Source: Microbacterium galbinum
GTDB taxonomy: Bacteria > Actinomycetota > Actinomycetes > Actinomycetales > Microbacteriaceae
Direction of reading: 5' to 3'
DNA: 64,000 bases
NCBI RefSeq assembly: GCF_023091225.1
Contig: NZ_JAHWXM010000001.1
Span: forward strand, 2,251,813 to 2,315,812
Shown here: positions 1 through 8,225 of the stretch, in pieces
How the letters are laid out: each line of letters starts with the position of its first letter
Position numbering within the stretch: position 1 is the stretch's first letter
Translations under genes and position numbers: made by a program
Notes under the pieces: generated by a model
Databases searched by the model: none
The model's input: the letters and a program-made list of their open reading frames with translations, nothing else
Told to the model about the DNA's origin: nothing

Positions 1-204
1 GATGCGCCGCCCGCCGTGATCGGCTTCGACGACCCGGAGTGGGCGACGGTGCTCGGGATCAGCGTCGTGACCGGCGACGTCGAAGAGCTCGGGCGGTCGG
101 CCGCACGCCTGGCGCTCGCCCGCCTCGGCGACCGGACCCGTGAGCCCGAGAGCGTGGTGGTGCCGATGCGCCTGATCGAACGGACGTCGACCCGCTCACA
201 GTGA
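1..204 (+). CDS. LacI/GalR-family transcriptional regulator, C-terminal part (cut by window start)
   Basis: Only the last 67 codons are present; the frame is open to base 1 and stops at 202-204. The visible end reads AVIGFDDPEWATVLGIS, then a stretch with ELGRSAARLAL, then LIERTSTR. This is the typical end of the periplasmic-binding-protein-like effector domain of LacI regulators: the 'GFDD' strand, the 'lG..A...L' helix and a final 'l..R.Str' strand. The DNA-binding domain and effector cannot be seen. The gene converges on ilvD, with a 58-bp palindromic repeat between them. The family call is fairly safe; the specific role is unknown. Confidence 0.8.
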   Translation, partial: DAPPAVIGFDDPEWATVLGISVVTGDVEELGRSAARLALARLGDRTREPESVVVPMRLIERTSTRSQ

Positions 205-207
205 TCG

Positions 208-265
208 TGAGGGGTCAAGACACGCCGCAGGCGTGCAGTCGCGTGCGGCGTGTTCTGACCCCTCA
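208..265. repeat. 58-bp palindromic repeat, copy 1
   Basis: Arms 208-227 (TGAGGGGTCAAGACACGCCG) and 246-265 are inverted copies with two mismatches round an 18-base variable loop. It lies between the convergent LacI-type gene and ilvD. The same 58-bp unit recurs at 3098-3155 and 3468-3525. The fold could terminate transcription here. Confidence 0.85.
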
Positions 266-274
266 GCGTCGGGT

Positions 275-2179
275 TCAGACGAGCGCGGACGCCCGGCGAA
301 CCTCCTGCTCGCGCAGGGCGTTCTCGACCGCCTCGACGTCGCGCACCGCACCGCGGTCGGCCGAGGTCGCCATGGCCGCGTAGGCGCGCAGCGCCAGGGA
401 GACGGGGCGCTGACGGTCGACGGGACGGTACCCACCGGCGTCCAACAGGCGCGCACGACGCTGCTCGAGTTCGGCCTCGCTGACCTCGAGGGTCATGCCG
501 CGGGTGGGGATGTCGATCGAGATGATGTCGCCGTCCTCGACGAGCGCGATGACGCCGCCGGATGCCGCCTCGGGCGAGACGTGCCCGATCGACAGACCCG
601 AGGTGCCGCCCGAGAAGCGGCCATCGGTGATCAGGGCGCACACCTTGCCCAGTCCGCGGCCCTTGAGGAACGACGTCGGGTGCAGCATCTCCTGCATGCC
701 CGGGCCGCCCTTGGGACCCTCGTAGCGGATGACGACCACGTCGCCCGGCTGGATCTTCTTGCCGAGGATCTTCGCGACCGCCTCCTCCTGCGACTCGCAC
801 ACCACCGCCGGGCCCGAGAAGACCAGGATCGACGGGTCGACGCCCGCGGTCTTCACCACGGCGCCGTCGACGGCCAGGTTGCCGCGCAGCACGGCCAGAC
901 CACCGTCGACCGAGTAGGCGTGGTCGACATCGCGGATGCATCCGTTCTCGCCGTCCTCGTCGAGAGCCGCCCAGCGCTCCGACTGCGAGAACGCGCTCGA
1001 CGAGCGCACGCCACCGGGAGCCGCGAACCACAGATCCTTCGCGACGTCGGTCGCCTTTCCGCCACGGATGTCCCAGTCGTCGAGCCAGGCCGCGAACGAC
1101 TCCGAGTGGATGGTGCTCACGTCTTCCTTCAGCAGACCGCCACGACGCAGCTCGCCGAGCACGGCGGGGATGCCGCCCGCGCGGTGCACGTCCTCCATGT
1201 AGTACATGCGGCCGTAGGCCGGGTTCGGGGCGATCTTGGCGAGGCAGGGCACGCGACGCGAGATCGCATCGATCTCGTCGAGGCCGAAGTCGATCCCGGC
1301 CTCGTGGGCGGCGGCGAGCAGGTGCAGGATCGTGTTCGTCGATCCGCCCATCGCGATGTCGAGCGCCATCGCGTTCTCGAACGCGGCGAAGCTCGCGACC
1401 TCGCGCGGCAGCACCGAACGGTCGTCCTCGTCGTAGAAGCGACGGGTGATCTGCACCGCGACCTCGCCGGCCTTCTCGTACAGCGCGCGACGAGCGGTAT
1501 GGGTGGCGAGCACCGAACCGTTGCCCGGCAGGGCGAGGCCCAGCGCCTCGACGAGGCAGTTCATCGAATTGGCGGTGAACATGCCCGAGCACGATCCGCA
1601 GGTCGGGCAGGCGTTCTCCTCGATGCGCTGGATGTCGGCATCCGACACCGTGTCGTTCGCCGCCTCGGAGATCGCGTCGACCAGGTCGAGGGTGCGCACC
1701 GATCCGTCGACCAGCGTCGCGCGACCGGCCTCCATCGGACCGCCCGACACGAACACCGTGGGGATGTTCAGGCGCAGCGCGGCCATGAGCATGCCGGGGG
1801 TGATCTTGTCGCAGTTCGAGATGCACACGAGCGCGTCGGCCTGGTGCGCGTTGACCATGTACTCGACCGAGTCGGCGATCAGGTCGCGCGAGGGCAGCGA
1901 GTAGAGCATGCCGCCGTGACCCATGGCGATGCCATCGTCGACGGCGATCGTGTTGAACTCGCGGGGGATGCCGCCCGCCGCCGAGATCGCGTCGGAGACG
2001 ATGCGTCCGACCGGCTGCAGGTGCGTGTGGCCGGGCACGAACTCGGTGAAGCTGTTCGCCACGGCGATCATCGGCTTGCCGAAGTCGGCGGCGTTGACGC
2101 CGGCGGCGCGGAAGAGGGCGCGGGCTCCGGCGGCGTTGCGGCCATGCGTGACGGTGCGGGAACGAAGAGGGGTGGGCAT
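275..2179 (-). CDS. ilvD: dihydroxy-acid dehydratase
   Basis: Dehydrates 2,3-dihydroxy-isovalerate and 2,3-dihydroxy-3-methylvalerate to the 2-keto acids of valine and isoleucine synthesis in the cytoplasm. The 634-aa product begins [22 protein letters not shown]. It carries the IlvD/Edd motifs [30 protein letters not shown] and, near the C-terminus, [15 protein letters not shown]. The cysteines in the first two motifs are the expected Fe-S ligands. The length fits the long IlvD subgroup. No other ilv gene is adjacent. It is divergent from the HTH regulator starting at 2256, with 76 bases between the two starts, so a shared control region is possible, but there is no direct sign that the regulator acts on ilvD. 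Confidence 0.97.
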   Translation of the reverse strand: MPTPLRSRTVTHGRNAAGARALFRAAGVNAADFGKPMIAVANSFTEFVPGHTHLQPVGRIVSDAISAAGGIPREFNTIAVDDGIAMGHGGMLYSLPSRDLIADSVEYMVNAHQADALVCISNCDKITPGMLMAALRLNIPTVFVSGGPMEAGRATLVDGSVRTLDLVDAISEAANDTVSDADIQRIEENACPTCGSCSGMFTANSMNCLVEALGLALPGNGSVLATHTARRALYEKAGEVAVQITRRFYDEDDRSVLPREVASFAAFENAMALDIAMGGSTNTILHLLAAAHEAGIDFGLDEIDAISRRVPCLAKIAPNPAYGRMYYMEDVHRAGGIPAVLGELRRGGLLKEDVSTIHSESFAAWLDDWDIRGGKATDVAKDLWFAAPGGVRSSSAFSQSERWAALDEDGENGCIRDVDHAYSVDGGLAVLRGNLAVDGAVVKTAGVDPSILVFSGPAVVCESQEEAVAKILGKKIQPGDVVVIRYEGPKGGPGMQEMLHPTSFLKGRGLGKVCALITDGRFSGGTSGLSIGHVSPEAASGGVIALVEDGDIISIDIPTRGMTLEVSEAELEQRRARLLDAGGYRPVDRQRPVSLALRAYAAMATSADRGAVRDVEAVENALREQEVRRASALV

Positions 2180-2231
2180 GGTTCCACTTTCGTGGGACGG
2201 GACGGATGCCGGAAGACGGCGCTGACACTAG

Positions 2232-2245
2232 TAGTGAGAGCACTA
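2232..2245. promoter_or_regulatory. candidate operator: inverted repeat TAGTG-AGAG-CACTA
   Basis: A perfect 5-bp inverted repeat with a 4-base spacer, 10 bases before the GTG start of the HTH regulator and in the ilvD-regulator divergent region. Position suggests autoregulation. Inferred only. Confidence 0.45.
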
Positions 2246-2255
2246 GGTTTGTTCT

Positions 2256-3086
2256 GTGGCCGTGGACGAGGAGCAGCGCAGAGAACTGGGCGCGTTCCTC
2301 CGTGCCCGGCGCGAGCAGCTCGACCGCGGCGCCTACGGCCTGCCGCCCGCGGGGCGCGGCCGCACGATCGGTCTGCGCCGTGAGGAGATCTCGTACCTCT
2401 CGGGCGTCAGCGTCACCTGGTACACCTGGCTCGAGCAGGGGCGTGACATCAATCCCTCGCGGCAGGTGCTGGATGCCGTCGCCACGGCGCTGCACCTGAC
2501 CGTGGCCGAGCACGACTACGCGCTGCGCCTGGCCGGGTTCGCACCCGCACGGCCCGGCACGGGTGAGGCGGTCGAGACCGCACCGGCCCACGTTCAGCGC
2601 TTCCTCGATGCGCTGGAGGAGCACCCGGCCTACGCACTCGCGCCCGACTGGGGCGTCGCCGGGTGGAACGCCGCTTACGAGGCGCTCTATCCGAACGTCG
2701 CCACCACACCGCCCGAGAAGCGCAACCTGCTCTGGCTGATCTTCACCGACCCCGCCGTGCGCGACCTGCTCGACGACTGGGACGACACCAGCCGCCGCTT
2801 CCTCGCCGAGTTCCGCGCCGAGGCGGGGCCGCGACTCGGTGACCCGCGCTATCGCGACCTCGTCGGGCGGCTGATGGAGGCGAGCCCGGAGTTCCGCGAA
2901 CGCTGGGAGAGCCACGACGTGCGGGGGTTCGAATCGCGCGAACGCGTGTTCCGGCATCCGTCACTGGGCAGGCTCGTGTTCGAGCATCACCAGCTGCGGC
3001 CGTCCGACCAGACCGACATCCAGCTGGTCGTCTACACCCCGGCGGATGCCGCCGCCCGCGCGAGGTTCTTCCGCCGGAGGGACTGA
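2256..3086 (+). CDS. helix-turn-helix regulator with MmyB-like ligand-binding domain
   Basis: The 276-aa protein starts at a GTG. Residues about 1-90 form an XRE-type HTH (ELGAFLRARREQLDR, then LRREEISYLSGVSVTWYTWLEQG). This N-terminus, with WYTWLEQGR, is characteristic of actinobacterial regulators whose second half is an MmyB-like PAS-related pocket. That half is seen here from about residue 100 (PAYALAPDWGVAGWNAAYEALYP) to the end (HHQLRPSDQTDIQLVVYTP). Such proteins often control a neighbouring short-chain dehydrogenase, but none is adjacent; ilvD is the divergent neighbour. An inverted repeat lies just before the start codon. Family call is firm; ligand and targets are unknown. Confidence 0.88.
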   Translation: MAVDEEQRRELGAFLRARREQLDRGAYGLPPAGRGRTIGLRREEISYLSGVSVTWYTWLEQGRDINPSRQVLDAVATALHLTVAEHDYALRLAGFAPARPGTGEAVETAPAHVQRFLDALEEHPAYALAPDWGVAGWNAAYEALYPNVATTPPEKRNLLWLIFTDPAVRDLLDDWDDTSRRFLAEFRAEAGPRLGDPRYRDLVGRLMEASPEFRERWESHDVRGFESRERVFRHPSLGRLVFEHHQLRPSDQTDIQLVVYTPADAAARARFFRRRD

Positions 3087-3097
3087 GTTCCTATCGG

Positions 3098-3155
3098 TGA
3101 GGAGTCAAGACACGCCGTGCCGAGCCGCACGCTCGGGGCGTGTCTTGACCCCTCA
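3098..3155. repeat. 58-bp palindromic repeat, copy 2
   Basis: Arms TGAGGAGTCAAGACACGCC (3098-3116) and GGCGTGTCTTGACCCCTCA (3137-3155). It lies between two convergent gene ends (3086 and 3159). Same length and arm sequence as copies 1 and 3, with a different loop. Confidence 0.85.
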
Positions 3156-3158
3156 CGA

Positions 3159-3428
3159 TCAGGAGTCGACGGGCTTGCCCAGCAACCCGTGCTTCTCCTC
3201 GATCTCGACCTGCTCGTAGAGGCCGGCATAGTTCTCGCGGTGGTCGGGGTCGTCGGTGAGGTTCTCGCGGATGTGCATCTCCCACACCACGTTCTCGAAC
3301 TCCGTCTCGAGCATCTCCCGCACGCGGCGGTGCAGTTCGTCGAAGACCTCGGGCGGGGCGAGGAATCCGATCGAGAGCTCGGCCAGGTCGAAGGTGCTCG
3401 CGTCGGTCAGGTCGCTGTTCTCGGTCAT
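3159..3428 (-). CDS. small acidic protein of unknown function
   Basis: An 89-aa protein beginning MTENSDLTDASTFDLAELSI, rich in Asp and Glu, with a likely helical stretch (FDELHRRVREMLETEFENVVWEMH). No signal peptide, membrane segment or motif is recognised. The ATG start is followed by a strong GC3 bias in this frame, supporting a real gene. It is flanked on both sides by copies of the 58-bp repeat, which may mean a repeat-mediated duplication or insertion unit. No function is proposed. Confidence 0.6.
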   Translation of the reverse strand: MTENSDLTDASTFDLAELSIGFLAPPEVFDELHRRVREMLETEFENVVWEMHIRENLTDDPDHRENYAGLYEQVEIEEKHGLLGKPVDS

Positions 3429-3467
3429 GCGCGCCAGGCTAGTCGCGGTACCTGCGTGTCGTCCTCG

Positions 3468-3525
3468 CGAGAGGTCAGAACACGCCGTGCCCGAGCGGAC
3501 GATGACGGCGTGTCTTGACCCCTCA
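3468..3525. repeat. 58-bp palindromic repeat, copy 3
   Basis: Arms CGAGAGGTCAGAACACGCCG (3468-3487) and CGGCGTGTCTTGACCCCTCA (3506-3525). It lies upstream of both flanking genes (starts at 3428 minus and 3599 plus), so termination cannot be its only role. Confidence 0.85.
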
Positions 3526-3598
3526 GGCGCTGTGCACGGCTTCGCACCCGCGCGTCAAGTCCCTTCATCTCCGAGGGAACCGCGCGCAGAGTGACTCC

Positions 3599-4096
3599 AT
3601 GTCCACCTCCACCGACCACCGCACCGAGCCCGAGCGCACGCCGGACGGCCACCACTTCGTGATCGACGGACGGCGTTGGCGGGCGACGGATCCGTCGATC
3701 CCCGACTCGTTCCGGCAGGAGCTGGTCGACGAACTGATGGCCGCACGCCGCGCCGTCAAGGACGGGGAGACGGATGCTCGGGGGCGCGTCCAGGACGCGA
3801 AGGTCGCTCTCGGAGAGCGCGGACACCCGTGGTGGGAGCAGCGAACCGGCAGCGGGTTCGACGAGAGGATCGCCGCCGCCATCCGCACTCTCACGCGCCG
3901 ACGGGAGGGTTCGTCGATCTGCCCGAGCGACGTCGCCCGCACCGTGGGTGGCGACACGTGGCGCGATTCGATGGACGACGTGCGCCGGATCGCCGGAGCC
4001 CTCGCCGCGCAGGGCGACGTCGTCGTCACGCAGAAGGGCGAGCCCGTGCGCATCGATCACGTACGCGGACCGGTGCGGATCAGCGCCATCCGCTGA
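3599..4096 (+). CDS. DUF3253 domain protein
   Basis: A 165-aa cytoplasmic protein. The frame is open upstream, but ATG 3599 (MSTSTDHRTEPERTPDG) is preferred because the upstream stretch overlaps the repeat and lacks coding character. The first half (FVIDGRRWRATDPSIPDSFR) is a short 'written request'-like segment with a conserved WRA..P motif. Residues about 90-160 (ERIAAAIRTLTRRREGSSIC, then DVARTVGGDTWRDSMDDVRR, then VVVTQKGEPV) match the winged-helix-like DUF3253 fold. The biochemical role of this family is not known. It stands alone between divergent and convergent neighbours. Confidence 0.75.
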   Translation: MSTSTDHRTEPERTPDGHHFVIDGRRWRATDPSIPDSFRQELVDELMAARRAVKDGETDARGRVQDAKVALGERGHPWWEQRTGSGFDERIAAAIRTLTRRREGSSICPSDVARTVGGDTWRDSMDDVRRIAGALAAQGDVVVTQKGEPVRIDHVRGPVRISAIR

Positions 4097-4112
4097 GAAG
4101 TGCGCGGGACGG

Positions 4113-4646
4113 TCACTCGACCCGCTGGAGGGCGACGGCGTAGACGGTGGGAGCTCCGTCGAGATCGAGCATCACGCTCATCCCGGTGCCGGTGGTGGTG
4201 AGGTCGAAGGCGATGGTGGCGTTCGTGCACTCGATCGGTTCGGTGCTCGGGTCGCTGTCGAGTTCGCCCGCCTGGAGGGTGATGGTGCCGTCGCCGCGGC
4301 AGGCGATCTGCCCCTGGTACGTGCCGGCGGGCACCGACGAGAAGCTCGTCAGGTGGTGCGCGGAGGTGTGCTCACTCAGCCAGCCCGAGAACGTACCGGT
4401 GCCCTGGGCGTCGTCGGCCCAGGTGATGGCGGTGTTCGCCCAGTCCTTGATGTCGTCGACGGGAATCGGCAGCAGGGCCGCGTCGGTGTCGGCATCCGCG
4501 GTCGGAGTGGGCGTCGGGGTCGGGGCGGCCGAAGCGGATGCCGAGGGCGCAGGCGTCCCGGCATCCGTCGGCGCACCCGTGCACCCGGTGAAGGCGATGC
4601 CGACCGTCAGCAACGCACCGATGGTGAGTCCTCGTCTGATGTCCAT
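4113..4646 (-). CDS. putative lipoprotein
   Basis: Start chosen at ATG 4646, giving MDIRRGLTIGALLTVGIAFT followed by GC. This is a lipoprotein signal with lipobox FTGC, so the mature protein would begin at Cys22 and be anchored outside the membrane. An Ala/Pro/Thr/Ser-rich linker (APSASASAAPTPTPTPT) follows, then a globular part of about 120 residues with two cysteines (QIACRGDG and IECTNATI) that could form a disulphide. The 177-aa product has no recognised enzyme motif. Upstream is the tRNA-Ala terminator, so it probably has its own promoter in 4650-4830. Confidence 0.72.
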   Translation of the reverse strand: MDIRRGLTIGALLTVGIAFTGCTGAPTDAGTPAPSASASAAPTPTPTPTADADTDAALLPIPVDDIKDWANTAITWADDAQGTGTFSGWLSEHTSAHHLTSFSSVPAGTYQGQIACRGDGTITLQAGELDSDPSTEPIECTNATIAFDLTTTGTGMSVMLDLDGAPTVYAVALQRVE

Positions 4647-4837
4647 GCGTCCCACGCTACGGAGATCGACCCACGGGATCGAGTCGATCGCCCGCACTCG
4701 GAGGAGGTACGGAGGTTCGCTCCGACGCTCAGGTTGGGGGCGGAGGCGGGAACAGCGGCGATGGAATATCGGTGCTCTCAGAATCCGGCAGCAGACGCCC
4801 GAAGAGTTCTTAACAGAGTTGTTAACACCTGTGGAAA

Positions 4838-4870
4838 CGAGAAGGCCCCGCACTCGGCGGGGCCTTCTCG
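4838..4870 (-). terminator. terminator downstream of the tRNA genes
   Basis: Perfect 14-bp arms CGAGAAGGCCCCGC (4838-4851) and 4857-4870 with a 5-base loop, just past the 3' end of the minus-strand tRNA-Ala gene. Confidence 0.8.
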
Positions 4871-4888
4871 AACTGTCTCAACACAGTG

Positions 4889-4961
4889 TGGAGCCTAGGA
4901 GATTCGAACTCCTGACATCCTGCTTGCAAAGCAGGCGCTCTACCAACTGAGCTAAGGCCCC
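4889..4961 (-). tRNA. tRNA-Ala (anticodon TGC)
   Basis: 73-nt cloverleaf on the minus strand. The acceptor is GGGGCCT paired with AGGCTCC (one G-U). The D-arm is TAGCTCAGTTGGTAGAGC. The anticodon arm is CCTGC-TTTGCAA-GCAGG with TGC at positions 34-36, and the T-arm has GTTCGAATC. The 3' CCA is not encoded, so the cca product at 45302-46729 would be needed. It lies 25 bases from tRNA-Ile, probably co-transcribed. Confidence 0.96.
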
Positions 4962-4986
4962 GAGGGGTATTTCTTGAGTTGATGTG

Positions 4987-5060
4987 TGGGCCCACCAGGA
5001 CTTGAACCTGGGACCTCTTCATTATCAGTGAAGCGCTCTAACCACCTGAGCTATGGGCCC
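4987..5060 (-). tRNA. tRNA-Ile (anticodon GAT)
   Basis: 74-nt cloverleaf on the minus strand. The acceptor is GGGCCC paired with GGGCCC. The anticodon arm is CTTCA-CTGATAA-TGAAG with anticodon GAT, and the T-arm has GGTTCAAGTCC. It is followed by tRNA-Ala. An Ile-Ala tRNA pair near gyrA is the usual actinobacterial arrangement. CCA is not encoded. Confidence 0.96.
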
Positions 5061-5145
5061 GTCAACCTCCGAAACTTTACCGGAGATTCGCCGAAACTCC
5101 CAATCGAGCGCGGGGACCCGGGCGAGTCCCCGCGCTCGTGGGCGG

Positions 5146-6096
5146 TCAGCGGCCCGGACGGATCGTCACGCCACCGGCCGAGAGCGAGACCTCGATGCTG
5201 CGTCGGGCGCTCGCGGACTGCTCGACCCGAGCATCGAGGGACCCGGCGTCGACGCTCTGGGTGATGTCGTACGCGACATCCGGCACCGTGAGATCGACCG
5301 AACCCGCGCTCACCTCGACCGTCGTCCGCGTCGGGGCGGTTCCGGTCAGTTCGACATTGAGTTCTCCGGCCGAGACGCTCAGCGATGCGTCGTCGACGTC
5401 GGCGAGGACGATGTCGGCACGGCCCGCGCTCATGTCCACCGCCAGAGCGGTCGCCGACCCTTCGACATCGAGCGCCCCCGCGCTCACGTCGATGTCGAGA
5501 GCACCGAAGTCACCGACGACGTCGAGGCTTCCGGCGTCGAGCGTCAGGTCGGCGTCGATCGCGTCGGTGCGAAGAGCCTCCGGCAGGGTCAGCACGGCGA
5601 CCTCGCCCTCACGGCCCCAGTCGCCGAACCACCAGTCCCAGCGATTGTCGGGACTGCGCACCACCAGTTCGTCACCGTCGCGCTCGATGGTCCAGTCCGG
5701 GCCACGGCGGTTCGAGATGGAGAGTTCCGCCTGATCGACGTCGCCGAACTCCACACGCATGCTGCTGGCATCGGCGTCGACGGTGAGGGAGTCGATGCCG
5801 TCGACGTCGATGCCCTGCACGGTGTCACCACCCGCGTTGCTCGCGACACTGACGTTGCTCATCGCCCCGATCGCCGCCGTTCCCGCCGTACCGACGAGGG
5901 CGATTCCGCCGACCACCGCGGTGACGATCGCGATCGCGGTCACCCCGCCCGATCGTGCACCGGTACCGGCCGGCCCGCCGGGCGCGGTCGGCGGGGGTGT
6001 GGGCGGAACGGATGCCGTCGGCTGGGGCGGCGCGGATGCCGGCGGGGGAGTGAGCGGGATGTGTCCGCCCTGGTGGTCGTTCTGGTCGGTGCTCAT
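5146..6096 (-). CDS. membrane-anchored DUF4097 beta-repeat protein
   Basis: A 316-aa protein. Residues 1-45 are Pro-rich and cytoplasmic (HIPLTPPPASAPPQPTASV). One membrane segment follows (GGVTAIAIVTAVVGGIALVG, about 50-75). The long outer domain holds short beta repeats of the type LDIDVSAGALDVEGS and LSVSAGELNVELTG, typical of DUF4097 (DUF2807-like) beta-solenoids. Its start overlaps the stop of the response regulator gene by 4 bases, so it is the last gene of a histidine kinase-regulator-DUF4097 operon. Such triads are common in Gram-positives and are usually linked to envelope stress. The role here is inferred from context only. Confidence 0.82.
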   Translation of the reverse strand: MSTDQNDHQGGHIPLTPPPASAPPQPTASVPPTPPPTAPGGPAGTGARSGGVTAIAIVTAVVGGIALVGTAGTAAIGAMSNVSVASNAGGDTVQGIDVDGIDSLTVDADASSMRVEFGDVDQAELSISNRRGPDWTIERDGDELVVRSPDNRWDWWFGDWGREGEVAVLTLPEALRTDAIDADLTLDAGSLDVVGDFGALDIDVSAGALDVEGSATALAVDMSAGRADIVLADVDDASLSVSAGELNVELTGTAPTRTTVEVSAGSVDLTVPDVAYDITQSVDAGSLDARVEQSASARRSIEVSLSAGGVTIRPGR

Positions 6097-6782
6097 CGCG
6101 CCGCTCCGTTCTGGGTGGCCGGCGGGATGGGACCGCCGGTGTTCTCGATGTGGGCGAGGGCGGCGAGCACGCGGCGGTTTCCCGACTCGTCCTGCTCGAA
6201 CCCGAGCTTCTGGAAGATGGAGGTGATGTGCTTCTCGACGCTCGCCTCCGAGACGAAGAGGAGTCCGGCGATCGCCTGGTTCGACTTGCCCTCCGCGATC
6301 AACGCCAGCACGGTGCGTTCGCGCTCGGTGAGCCGCAGCATCCGATCGTCGCGATTGCGCCGCGTGAGCAGCTGCGCCACCACCTCGGGGTCGAGCACGG
6401 TCGCGCCCTCCGCGATGCGCTGCACCGACTGCAGGAACTCGGCGACATCGGCGACCCGGTCCTTGAGCAGGTAGCCCAGCGGGCCGCCCTGTGCGGCGAT
6501 CAGATCGGAGGCGTAGCGCTCCTCGACGTACTGCGAGAGCACGAGGAGGGCGAGCGACGGATGCGTCGACCGCAGTCCGAGCGCCGCACGGATGCCCTCG
6601 TCGGTGAACGTCGGGGGCAGCCGCACATCGAGGATGCAGAGTTCCGGATCCGTCGTGGCGACCGCCTCGGTGAGTCCCGAGGTGTCGGGGAGTGCCGCGA
6701 CGACCTCGTGGCCGGCGTCCTCGAGCAGACGCACGAGACCCTCGCGCAGCAGGACCGAGTCCTCGCAGATCAGGATGCGCAT
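6093..6782 (-). CDS. NarL/FixJ-type response regulator
   Basis: A 229-aa protein. The receiver domain is at residues 1-120, with acidic pocket E7/D8, phospho-acceptor D52 (CILDVRLPP) and Lys in GYLLKDRV. The LuxR-type HTH is at about 150-210 (LTERERTVLALIAEGKSNQA, then SVEKHITSIFQKLGF). It would be phosphorylated by the kinase encoded just upstream, whose frame it overlaps by 13 bases. Downstream it overlaps the DUF4097 gene by 4 bases. The regulator probably binds upstream of its own operon; no site was identified. Confidence 0.95.
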   Translation of the reverse strand: MRILICEDSVLLREGLVRLLEDAGHEVVAALPDTSGLTEAVATTDPELCILDVRLPPTFTDEGIRAALGLRSTHPSLALLVLSQYVEERYASDLIAAQGGPLGYLLKDRVADVAEFLQSVQRIAEGATVLDPEVVAQLLTRRNRDDRMLRLTERERTVLALIAEGKSNQAIAGLLFVSEASVEKHITSIFQKLGFEQDESGNRRVLAALAHIENTGGPIPPATQNGAAR

Positions 6783-8038
6783 GGCACGTTCACCTCCAGG
6801 CTGGTCGGGCCGCCCTGCGGGCTCTCGAGGCGGAAGGTGCCTCCCGCGGCGAGCACGCGGTTGGCGATCCCGTCGAGTCCGCCACCGGGCTGCACCTGCG
6901 CGCCGCCCATGCCGTTGTCCTCGACGCGGGCCCAGAGCGTGTTGCCCTCGCGGATCCGCACCGTCACTCGCGCTTCGCTGGCCCGCGAGTGCTTCGCGGC
7001 GTTGGTCAGAGACTCGGCGATCGAGAAGTACATGGCCGCCTCCGCCTCACGACTGCATCGTCCGTCCATGCGGACGTCGAGCGAGACCGGGATGTGCGAG
7101 CGACCGGCGAGTGCCGACAGGGCCGCGTCGAGTCCCCGGTCGTCGAGCACCGAGGCGTGGATGCCGCGGGCGAGCTGTCGGAGTTCGGTGATGGCGGCCT
7201 TCGTGGACGTGTGCGCCTCGGCGATCAGTTCCTTCGCCGCATCGGGATCGGTCTCGATCTTCTGCTGGGCGAGCCCGAGCGTCATGCCGACCGAGACGAG
7301 TCGCGGCTGGACGCCGTCGTGCAGGTCTCGCTCGATGCGGGTGCGTTCGACGTCGGCGGCGCGCACGGCTCCCTCACGCTGCGCGGTGGTCGTGCGCACC
7401 TGCTCGGTGAGTTCGGCCTCACGGCTGCGCACCACGATCGCGAGCGACAGTGTGCGGTGGAGAAGGGCGAGACCGATCATGCCGGCGACCGACGCGGCGA
7501 TCCCGAGGATGCCGACGAGCGGGGCCCAGGCGACGAGCAGGGCGCCACCGCCGAACGGACCGACCACCGATTCCGCGGAGGTGAGGGGCGCGAAGGAGAT
7601 CACGACCGACCACGCGAACGCGGCGGCGAGACGCAGCACGATGAAGCCCAGCACCACGGCGATCGCGAAGTTCGCGAGCGCCCGCCACATGCGTCCGTCG
7701 ATCGTCTGGCGGCCGAGAGCACGGAGCCACCCGCCGAAGCCGGGCCGTTCGCGCGGCCGCAGACGCAGCGGCGCGATCGGCGTGCGGTAGAGCGCGCTCA
7801 CCCGGGCGACCTCGAACCAACCGACGCCGAAGAGCGCGTAGACCAGGCCGACGAGGAAGACCACCCCGATGCCGAAGGCGAAGAGCAGTCCGAGGCCGGT
7901 TCCGAGTATCCCGCCGAGAGCGGAGAAGATGATGCCGCCGATGACGCCCACTCCCGCGAGATGCAGGATGGTGAGCGGGATCCTCAGCGGCGGCTTCACG
8001 GCCGTCGCCTGCGGCGGGGTCGCAGTCTGTGTCGTCAT
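6770..8038 (-). CDS. two-component sensor histidine kinase with membrane sensor domain
   Basis: Start taken at ATG 8038 (MTTQTATPPQATAV); an upstream in-frame ATG at 8074 adds 12 unlikely residues. The 422-aa protein has two pairs of hydrophobic segments in residues 20-195. This matches the putative sensor domain found before HisKA_3 kinases (pair 1 about 22-72, pair 2 about 120-195). The dimerisation/phospho-acceptor motif is ERTRIERDLHDGVQ with His240. The ATP-binding domain shows ESLTNAAKHSRA, VEDNGMGG and GGGLDGIANRV. The signal sensed is unknown. It is the first gene of the operon with the response regulator and DUF4097 protein. Confidence 0.93.
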   Translation of the reverse strand: MTTQTATPPQATAVKPPLRIPLTILHLAGVGVIGGIIFSALGGILGTGLGLLFAFGIGVVFLVGLVYALFGVGWFEVARVSALYRTPIAPLRLRPRERPGFGGWLRALGRQTIDGRMWRALANFAIAVVLGFIVLRLAAAFAWSVVISFAPLTSAESVVGPFGGGALLVAWAPLVGILGIAASVAGMIGLALLHRTLSLAIVVRSREAELTEQVRTTTAQREGAVRAADVERTRIERDLHDGVQPRLVSVGMTLGLAQQKIETDPDAAKELIAEAHTSTKAAITELRQLARGIHASVLDDRGLDAALSALAGRSHIPVSLDVRMDGRCSREAEAAMYFSIAESLTNAAKHSRASEARVTVRIREGNTLWARVEDNGMGGAQVQPGGGLDGIANRVLAAGGTFRLESPQGGPTSLEVNVPCAS

Positions 8039-8120
8039 GATTCCAAGGTACGGGCGCGCAGATCGCGCCGACACCGAGGAACCCGGACACCTGGGTTCGG
8101 GTTTTCCCTACCCCCGCGCG

Positions 8121-8188
8121 CCCTTCGTCTCGTCGCTACGCTCCTCGCTCGGGAACCGGTCCCTGAGCGAGCGAAGAACGACGAAGGG
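8121..8188. repeat. 68-bp palindromic repeat (CCCTTCGTCTCG family), full copy
   Basis: Runs from CCCTTCGTCTCGTCGC to ACGACGAAGGG with inner GCTCG/CGAGC pairing round GGGAACCGGTCCC. A second full copy of the same 68-bp length is at 50258-50325, and half copies are at 26475 and 51004. Confidence 0.8.
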
Positions 8189-8214
8189 GCGGATGCCGCA
8201 GCATCCGCCCCTTC
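8183..8214 (-). terminator. terminator of the gyrB-gyrA-DUF3566 block
   Basis: Perfect 14-bp arms GAAGGGGCGGATGC (8183-8196) and 8201-8214 with loop CGCA, starting 12 bases past the DUF3566 stop codon. It partly overlaps the 68-bp repeat. Confidence 0.75.
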
Positions 8215-8225
8215 ATGAAAATCGG

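Noticed and set aside
233..2383. 716-aa open frame on the plus strand
   Set aside because: Antisense to ilvD, with no start signal and an Arg/His/Asp-rich translation that is just the shadow of a GC-rich gene.
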